From Lyophyllum atratum (taxonomy: Eukaryota > Basidiomycota > Agaricomycetes > Agaricales > Lyophyllaceae): a stretch of 64,000 bases of DNA. How positions within the stretch are numbered: position 1 is the stretch's first letter; each line of letters starts with the position of its first letter. Positions 56,640-64,000 of this stretch are shown here, piece by piece. A program made the translations under genes and the position numbers. The stretch spans positions 372,001 through 436,000 of the forward strand of contig JACGCN010000002.1 of assembly GCA_014905825.1 (NCBI GenBank), given 5' to 3'. Below the pieces are notes generated by a model. That model searched no databases and was not told the DNA's origin. It saw only the letters and a program-made list of their open reading frames with translations.

Positions 56640-59373
56640 ATGATGCACATCCCTCCAGGGCTACGCTATCTATCACAAATCGCCGTCTCCTGCCTGCCGG
56701 CCTCGATTCTAACCTATGCGATCTTGACCGTGTTAGTGGGACGAGGCACTTCCATCCCTGGTTGGCTGGTTAGAGTATCTGCTCTGCTATCCCGTCCGGC
56801 ATATCTTATCATCTCACACTTTTGGAGCGAAGTATCGAAGCGGGCCGAGGCGAGGCGAAGAGGCGCGCTCGTGGTTCCGCAGGTAGATGACCCATGGCCC
56901 GGAGGCTTGTCGATTATAGCAGCTATGGTCAAAAACTTTAAGACGGGATACCCAGGTTTGTCTTCGTGCATCTTGGTTTCTTGCATATCTGACTTGCTAA
57001 ACAACTGTAGGAGATATTTTTCGCGAGTGGTGTGAGCAGTATGGAAACACTTACGCTCTCAAGATCATTGGTGAAGCTCGAGTACGTCTCTCCGTGGCTG
57101 CGATTCATTCTTCAATAAGCGGCCTTGTAGATATTCACATTCGAGCCTGAACATATCAAGGTAGCGCCGAAAGCATTCCTCTCGCCGCTAATGTAATATT
57201 CACGCGAGGTAGGCAATTCTAGCCACCCAATTTGATAGTTATGACAAAGGTAAGTTGGAATGATTCAAGCACTCGTACAAGTTCATTAATTCTCGTGACC
57301 CAGGTCCCATCTTCCATTCCCAATTCGCCACGCTGCTGGGAACGGGCGTTTTCAATTCCGATGGCGAGATGTGGAAGTCCGTACCGTTCCTCATCTCCCG
57401 CATCCCTCGCATCACGTTGGTACTGGCATTGATGCGACCTACCATCGCACAGGTTCCACCGGACCATGACTCGCCCCTTCTTCAGCAAGGAAAGGATAAG
57501 CCACTTTGACGTCTTCGACCGGCACGCCGAGGACGCGCTCGAGCAGGCACACAATCGGCTTGCCGCGGGGTATCCCATCGACTTCCAGGTACGTAAAACG
57601 CACCATCGTCCCGAAGTAAAAATAGAAAACAACTCAAGTCCAAAAATAGGACCTCGTGTCGCGATTCACCCTCGACGCTGCTACGGAGTTCCTTTTCGGA
57701 AACGACGTGCGCTCGCTCTCTGCTGGGCTCACGTACCCGCCGCCCTCCTCGTCGTATCCCTCTCCGCCGCCACCTCCTACTCATGAGCACCCATCGACGC
57801 GCTTTGTCAACTCATTCATTGCGGGACAGACGCTGTCGTCCTTGCGCTCGCGGTACGGGCCCTCTTGGGCACTTGTCGAGTTTTGGAAGGATCGCGTACG
57901 GCCGCACCGCGCCATTGTGAACGAGTTCGTGGAGCCGATTTTGGAAGAGGCTATAAGGAGTAATCATGAGCGGAGGGAAAGGGAAGGGAAAGGGGCGGAG
58001 AAGGGGGATGAAGAGATTAATGGCGGGACGTTACTGGACCATTTGATTTGCAAGACGCAAAGTCTGTGCCTGGGTTCCTGTATCATTGCGCCTAACCATT
58101 CCGACGCTTTTCACCTCTCGATAGATCGCCAAGTTTTGAAAGACGAGGTGCGTTCCCCATATCTCTTCCTTTCCTACAGTTGGTGATCCCCCCTATTTAC
58201 AGTTAACAAACCTGCTGGTTGCAGCACGAGACACCGTACGTTTTCGTCATGGTCGGGTGTTACTACTAACCGCAAGTGGCTCCTAAACAGACAGCCTCAA
58301 CTCTAACCTTCGCCATGTATATGCTGACCCGCCACCCAACAATCGCAAAACGCCTACGTGCCGAGATCGCACGCACGGTAGGGACAGGGCGACCTACGTA
58401 TGAACAGATCAAGGAGATGAAGTATATGCGCGCGTTCATCAATGGTGGGTAGCCTTGGTGTCGCATCTGGACAAGGCGTTAACGTTATGACTCTGTAGAG
58501 ACCCTCAGGCTATACCCACCAGTGTATGTTTCATCTGTCGTCTCTCCTCCGTATTTGCTCATATACTGTTCTCGACATCATCCAGTCCGTTCGATAGCCG
58601 GTAAGACCCGCCCGTGCGTACCCCATCACGCAGGCTAACTCCCTCGGCAGAACCTCAAACAAGGCTACTGTCTGGCCCGCGACTGCAACGGCCGCCAATC
58701 CAGACGCGAAGCCGTTCTATATCCCAGCACATACGAAGTACGTTCCACACTGGCACATCCTCCCATGTATCGTGCTTATGCTTATCTTGCGCAGATGCAC
58801 CTACGGCGTGTTCCTAATGCACCGCCGGACAGACCTATGGGGACCCGATGGTATGCCGCATAGTCCAATACTCAAAGTCATCTCCCTCATACCTCGTGCA
58901 CCGCGCCAGCCCTGGAGTTTGACCCCGACCGCTTCCTCGACGCGCGCGTGCATAAATACCTCACCCCAAACCCGTTCATATTCCTACCCTTCAACGCCGG
59001 GCCACGTATCTGCCTCGGTCAGCAGGCGAGTCCACATCCCTCCCCCTCCCATCCCATCTGCCCTCTCCCCACCCCTAAACTCGCATCAAATACAGTTCGC
59101 ATACCACGAAACCTCCTTCCTCCTCACGCGCCTCCTCCAGCGCTTCTCGCGCTTCACCCTCGTCCCGCCGACCTTGCCCGGCGTAGGGCGCGGGTGGGAG
59201 GACGAGGATGTGCGCCCGGGGGTGCATTTGACGATGTATGTCAAGGTACGGCGTCCTCATGATCTTTCCATGTTGGTACGATTGGCTGATTGTCGGGTGT
59301 GTAGGGCGGATTGTGGGTGCGCATGGAGAGTGTGCCGTTGGATGTGGATGTGGACGTGGATTCGGAGGTGTAG
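56640..59373 (+). CDS. Cytochrome P450, CYP63-like
   Basis: This heme monooxygenase is membrane-anchored in the ER. The ATG at 56640 ([11 protein letters not shown]) begins two hydrophobic segments ([21 protein letters not shown]; the codon at 56610 is TTG and not a start). Landmarks are [38 protein letters not shown] (C-helix WxxxR), [15 protein letters not shown], the I-helix [34 protein letters not shown] (ExxR), [22 protein letters not shown] and the heme loop [19 protein letters not shown] with the cysteine thiolate. The C-terminus ends [14 protein letters not shown]. About eleven exons with 50-70 nt introns. Landmarks and length fit CYP63, a basidiomycete family tied in white-rot fungi to oxidation of alkanes, fatty acids and aromatics; substrate here is inferred. 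Confidence 0.88.
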
Positions 59374-59873
59374 GGAGGGTTATGGGGTATTAGTATGATA
59401 GCAGTGGGTGGTAGACGATATACATAGGCAATATTGTCACAACGATCGTAGTTGGTGCCCCAGTAAAAGGAGATGGACAGTAATATCCTCGGGTGAGACG
59501 TTTACAGACGTCCAAAACGAGATGCTTCCGCGAATGTGGTGCTTCTATTTTTAGTGGCCAATTGCAAAGTCATCGTGCTGTACAGTGTACGAATACAGAT
59601 GGAAAGAAAAAAGAAAGAGGACAAGAAAAATGGTAGTTAAAAAAGCGATGGAGATACGAGAATATGCTATGTGCAGTGAGGTACGATGTGGTGCGGTGCG
59701 GGGGTACATACATACAGTGTGCATGCTCAGACTGATTGAGATTAAAATTGATTAAAGATTCTATGCCGTGGCGCATTCTAGCCGGCCCCCCCTGCCCTTC
59801 CCCGTCTGCCGTCCCTTCACGTTCTTGGCCCGATAGTATGATAGCCCGAAAAGGAGAGGACCTCAGTATAGGC
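59374..59873. other. Convergent 3' intergenic region
   Basis: These 500 bases lie between the P450 stop (plus) and the cyclin stop (minus). They are A-rich in the middle. I see nothing beyond UTR sequence. Confidence 0.35.
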
Positions 59874-61540
59874 CTAGGGACTCCCCATGGCCGTATCCTC
59901 TCCTGGCCCCGGCCCAGACCCGGGCGCTGCCCCCACCCCCCTGACTCGCTTCCGTACCCGCCCCCGTCCGCTCCCCGCACTCCCCCTTCTGACCTTCCCA
60001 ATTCCAATGCCACCCCCTCTCACCCCGCCCTCATCCATACCCTCACCCTCGCTCGCACTCCCCTCCTCATCCCACCCACCCCCATCCTCCTCCTCGTCCC
60101 CTCCCTCATCACCCGTATCCCACACCCCGCTACTCGTCCGCGGCCGTGTCCGCCGTGGCTGCGCAGGCGTCCGCGTCTGCGCTTCTTCCTCCCTCCCCCG
60201 CTCTGCTTCCGCATCTCCATCCCCGTCTCTATCCCCACCCACGTTCACGCTGTACACGCTCCCCGCATCCGACTCGGAGAACACGCTCCCCCGCCCAGGC
60301 CGGATCGTAGGCTCGTCATCCGTCGTCTCCGTATCCGCCTCCGTCTCTGCCTCAGTCTCCGTCTCCGTCTCCCCTTCCGTGTCATTCTCGGAAGTTGAAG
60401 ACGAGGAAGGCGGTGGAGGGGGATGGGTATGGGACCGGGACTGCGGGGTGCGCTGTGGGTGCGTCGTCTGTTGGACATGGTGGGTACTCGGCCCCGGGAG
60501 GGCCCCGCCATACGCGTCAATGGCGCCCATTTGGTGGAGCGAGGGGGAGGCGTGGTTCGATTCGGCTGGGGGTTGGGGTTCTTCGGCGTGGGATTGGGAT
60601 TGGGATTTTGGGTGTGTTGAAGGGAGGGGGAGGGGTGCTGAGGGGTCGGAGGAGGACGAGAATAGGATGAGCTGTTCGGCGTAGCGTTGCATCTCGGTGG
60701 TGGAGATGACGAGCCGGAAGTCGTTGAGGAGGAGGAACTGCAGCTCGAGCTGATTCAGCTCGGCGAGGGGCAGGCCGCCGACCTGTGGAGTTTGGGTGTC
60801 AATTTTTTTTTGATGGGGAGTGGAGCGGGATTACGCACCTTTGCATAGCGTGAATTCGTGTAGAAGACGTCGCTGAAGAATTTGCTCGCGACTGTGACGC
60901 CGGCGATGACTAGGCGGTGGATGTTGTATGAGTCGATAACGAAGCTTCGGCCGACGGCGTCGTTGCTGAGCTTGCTCATGCGGTCAAAGTAGACGAGAAG
61001 CGAGAGGAAGACTTCGTTCGTCGTCGGGCAATACTTGAGGATGCGCAGCAAGTACGCCTCGAGCGAGATGGTGGGGATGTTGCGCGCGTGGAAGGTGAGG
61101 GTAGCGGCGGGCGTGGTCAGCGCGGACCGGGAGGCTGTAGTAAGGTTCGGCCAAAGCTCAGTGTCGGTATGTGCAGGGAGCGCTTGTTGTGGTGACGTCG
61201 GCGACGGCAGCGGTGATAGGGAGTCGTTGGTGGCCGCGATCTGGGTAAGGAGCGAGGCGAGCAGCCGGAGGAGGTCTGGGGCGGGGTAGGAGTGGATATT
61301 GAGTGCAGGGGGTGTTGGGGCCGGCGCTGGCAGCGGTGGTGGTGGGGGCGTGGCTTGGCGGATCTGCAGCTGGACCGAGGGGCGCGCGGCCGGCGCGGTC
61401 GAGGACGACGTCGTGGCTGCTCTTGGAGTCGGTCTGCGGTACGAGGATGACGACGCAGACGAGGAGGAGGACGATGAGGGGATGCGATGTGGGCCGACGA
61501 CGTCTGGAGGCGGGTTGAACGGCTGAGCGATCGCCAGCAT
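59874..61540 (-). CDS. PHO80/PCL-type cyclin
   Basis: This regulatory cyclin is for a Pho85-like kinase. Exons are 61540-60839 and 60782-59874 (1611 nt, 536 aa), joined by a 56 nt GTGCGT...CACAG intron inside the cyclin box. The N-terminus is Ser/Pro/Ala-rich (about residues 1-130). The cyclin domain runs IPTISLEAYLLRILKYCPTTNEVFLSLLVYFDRM, FVIDSYNIHRLVIAGVTVASKFFSDVFYTNSRYAK and VGGLPLAELNQLELQFLLLNDFRL, the classic Pho80 sequence order. The C-terminal half is low complexity: Pro-rich, then a Glu/Thr run (GETETETEAETEADTETTDD), acidic Gly/Glu blocks and basic Arg/Gly patches, ending DTAMGSP. It could act in phosphate sensing, polarity or cell cycle; the cyclin class is firm, the role is inferred. 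Confidence 0.9.
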
Positions 61541-61971
61541 GACCAGACGACGACGAGCAAAGATTGGAAGAATACAAATCAAATCGAGACTTTGCGTTGA
61601 TTGTGATTGCCACTCCTTTGTTGCTGTTTGTCCCTTCCTCCCACGTGGTCGAGCCACTTTATGCACGTTCGTCCGCCACGACACATGTGCAAGTACCTCG
61701 TGCGCCACGTAGGATATGGTCAAGAACACGAGGGCGCGGGTGGGGGGGGGGGGGGGGGGGGCATGTAATCCTACGATTACGCCACACCTCGACACTACTT
61801 ACCTCTTACCTCTAACTACCCCCACTCTATGAGACGGTTCGATGAGTCTGCTCCGACGATGATATCTAAGTGGTAGTGTGCATTCAAGGTCTTTAAGTCG
61901 TGTAACTAGAATCGCAGCTGTTTGATAACAAGAAATTATAGAAGAGCCCCGAGCAGTAAGCCACTCCTTTT
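61541..61971. promoter_or_regulatory. Cyclin promoter and NmrA-like 3' flank
   Basis: These 431 bases lie upstream of the cyclin gene (minus strand). They contain the homopolymer G tract at 61742-61761, about 200 bases before the cyclin ATG. No gene was seen. Confidence 0.45.
61742..61761 (+). repeat. Homopolymer G tract (20 G)
   Basis: Twenty uninterrupted G follow GGGT (61737-61740) and the T at 61741. On the cyclin coding strand this is a poly-C run in the promoter. It could form a G-quadruplex; its exact length is uncertain in any assembly. Confidence 0.9.
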
Positions 61972-63213
61972 CTACAACGTAACAGTCACAGCCTTGTTGG
62001 GGAGCAGCCGCCCCTTGCCGTCCTCCGCATTCTTGAGAGCCGTCGAGCCAATCTTCCCCGTATACCCCGTCTCCCGCATCCAGCTCTCCAACGTATGTCC
62101 CTTCGGATGCACACTCCTCACCCACTCCATATTCCTCTTAATAACATCATCCCTCCACAAACACCAGAACCCCGAAAAGCTCTGCCGAATCGTGGTCGAG
62201 CCGTCGCCCTCCTCCTTCTCGTTCGCGATGGGGCGGTGCGCGCCCGTCAGGCACGCGAACCACTGGTCGAGGGTGAGGCGCTTGTGCACGGAGGGCGTGC
62301 CGGTGACTTTGGTGAAGACGGAGGAGAGGTAGTCCCACCCGACCATGTCGCTGGCGATCTCGAGGTCTTTGCCGGAGGTGGAGGCGCGGTTGTCGAGGAC
62401 GTAGCGGACCCACCAGCCGAGGTCGGAGAGCGCGATCATGGGGATGTGGCCGTCGCCGATGGGGGAGGCGAAGACGACGGTGCCGTCTTCGCGGCGGTTG
62501 AGCGGGCCGCAGAGGGGCTGGGGGTGGCCGTGTCAGTTTTCGGTAGTAAGATAGGGGGAATAGAGATCGGGCGCACGTAGTTGAGCATCTCGAGGTAGAC
62601 GCCTGAGGTGATGGAGGTCCAGGTGAGGCCGTCGCCGAGGGAGGAAGGCTGGCTCTTGAGGAACTCGTTCACGATGCCTTTGGCGTCGTGATGCTCGGCT
62701 TTGTAGATGGGATCGTAATTCCCGAGCTTTCGGGAGGACGTCAGTGAAGATGATGAAGTCATTTCCGGGCAGTGCGCACCTTGCTGCCATAGTCAAGGTT
62801 GCTCCAGATGAGGTGACGGGCGGAGGTGGTGCGCCTGGCGGTCTCATAGATCTTGATGCCGGCGTAGATTTCCCTTTCCTCGCCGACGGTGTAGGTGTCG
62901 GTGTTGACCCATGCACCGTAGCATCCGTCGAGAGCGGCAGTGACAGAGGCGATGTCGTCGAATCGGCCTGAGAGGATGGAGCATTCAGATGCTGGTCATG
63001 CTTAGGGTGCGGTCGCGCATAACTACCTTGGACACATTCGACGCCCATGGCCTGGAGCTCCTGCGCGCGCCGGTTGGTAGGGTCGCGTGTGAGGGCGCGG
63101 ACGGCGTACGGGGACGGCGTACCGTCCTCACTCGGCGCGAGTATGGCAGGGATGACGGACATTCCCTGGGCACCGGTGGCGCCGATAACGAGGATGAGTT
63201 TCTTGGAGGACAT
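61972..63213 (-). CDS. NmrA-like NAD(P)-binding protein
   Basis: This is a Rossmann-fold protein of the NmrA/atypical SDR group, related to redox-sensing regulators and isoflavone-reductase-like enzymes. The start is MSSKKLILVIGATGAQGMSVI at 63213, with the dinucleotide motif GATGAQG (GxxGxxG). Further segments are VRALTRDPTNRRAQELQAMGVE, GCYGAWVNTDTY, HLIWSNLDYGSK, YDPIYKAEHHDAKG and TSITSGVYLEMLNY. The last exon reads DGTVVFASPIGDGHIPMIALSDLGWWVRYVL, then FTKVTGTPSVHKRLTLDQWF and ESWMRETGYTGKIGST, with the stop at 61972. About five exons. Tyr-xxx-Lys is not present in the usual SDR form, so a regulatory rather than catalytic role is plausible. Function unknown. Confidence 0.85.
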
Positions 63214-64000
63214 GTTGTTGGGAGAAAGCACGAAGAGAGGAAGAATTTTCTACTCTGGTCCTTCGGTGAGGTGCTCGATACTTATATGGTTTTTCGTGAA
63301 CCACGGAGGGACTGGCAACAGCATCAGATAGAGAGGTTGTTTGGGGATATCAGGACAGAGAGACTTACTCGTTGTTCTGTTCATGCGCGTTGTGCTCTGA
63401 AAGGCGTGAGGAGGTGATTGCTAAGAATAGAGGTCGGCCGTGGTTTGGGAGAAGCCATAGCGGCTCCTTCAGGAAGCCCTACATCTCTACAAGAGGAAGC
63501 CTAGGTGAAAGGATTCTTGATCTGCTGTGAGATAAGTAAGGACATCGATCGAGGGATCATTAGGATGATAATACCCCGAGCAGTCCCCGATATGCCGCAG
63601 GCGATACGTTGGCTGCAGACCCAGGTCAATTCGAGCGTCGATCTGGCAGTGGGAGACAGAATGATGGAACGAAGTGCACTGCCACTGATGTCTGCCAGCA
63701 AGCCGGCCCGAACATTCTTTGCAGGCCACCATGACCACTCACGCATTTTCGACGTTGACTCCCTCATTGAGTCGTGGCTGTTGACGGTAATTACAAGACA
63801 GACGCTGGGTTGCCTTGTGACCATTAGACGCGCAAATTCGGTCTGCAGTCATTATCAGCGCCCGATACCTTCCTTGTGGCAGCATTTTTTCTACGAGGCT
63901 AGGTCCACTACCTCATAAACGCACCGAGGAGTCGCTTCTGGCTCATCCGATACGCCAGGAGTCTTCATCGTCGCTGGTGTAACAGCGACTTCACCGGGAC
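63214..64000. other. Right-edge region, no supported gene
   Basis: These 787 bases lie upstream of the NmrA-like gene up to the window edge. Open frames on both strands (63487-63918) overlap each other and carry no known domain. A partial gene may begin beyond the edge. Confidence 0.3.

Noticed and set aside
59887..60684. Long plus-strand open frame of Pro/Ser-rich sequence
   Set aside because: It is a shadow of the low-complexity tail of the cyclin gene on the minus strand, with no domain of its own.
1..64000. Secondary-metabolite gene cluster around the acyltransferase and P450
   Set aside because: The acyltransferase (2.3 kb) and P450 (56.6 kb) are far apart, and no polyketide synthase, peptide synthetase or terpene synthase is present.

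Overview
The window is 64 kb of a filamentous basidiomycete genome, most likely an agaricomycete (a polypore-like wood decayer is a reasonable guess). The genes are dense and split by many 50-70 nt GT-AG introns. The gene set includes a basidiomycete-type CYP63-like P450, an Rds1-like ferritin-domain secreted protein, ERG2/ERG27 sterol genes, a PMT2-like mannosyltransferase and the ribosomal proteins eS25 and uL2. There is no sign of plasmid, phage, CRISPR or bacterial operon structure. Gene models were rebuilt by hand from conserved protein segments and splice signals. Where exon coordinates are listed they were checked for reading phase; where only a span is given, internal boundaries are approximate.

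Layout. 0-12 kb: the 5' end of fructose-bisphosphate aldolase (leaving the left edge), ERG2, an HXXXD acyltransferase, the glucosidase II beta subunit, a C2H2/RING protein, RPS25 and NOP58. 12-16 kb: a large multi-exon gene of unknown function, copy 1 of a segmental duplication. 16.9-28.2 kb: ERG27, an FGGY sugar kinase, a serine carboxypeptidase with a probable AT-AC intron, a BTB protein, a 2.3 kb gene-poor stretch and an Rds1-like protein. 28.9-46.5 kb: an EAF-type elongation factor, a YEA4-like nucleotide-sugar transporter, mitochondrial AsnRS, uL2, an SS18/SSXT-like glutamine-rich protein, an SH3 protein and a PMT with a long C-terminal tail. 46.8-49.4 kb: a TAP-like alpha/beta hydrolase. 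49.6-53.9 kb: copy 2 of the segmental duplication, followed at once by a lone exon of aldolase, an intron-containing NADAR-domain gene, a CYP63-like P450, a PHO80-type cyclin and an NmrA-like protein.

Most genes are housekeeping and do not form one pathway. ERG2 and ERG27 both serve ergosterol synthesis. Glucosidase II beta, PMT, YEA4-like and the carboxypeptidase belong to the secretory/cell-wall system. NOP58, eS25 and uL2 serve ribosome production. The accessory part is the duplicated unknown gene plus the 53.9-56.6 kb stretch (aldolase fragment, NADAR, degraded sequence).

The observations most worth checking are: (1) a U2-like AT-AC intron in the carboxypeptidase catalytic-His region; (2) the 4.2 kb segmental duplication with mosaic divergence suggesting gene conversion; (3) an exon-precise aldolase fragment beside its breakpoint; (4) single-base frame breaks in uL2 and the SSXT-like gene that look like assembly indels.
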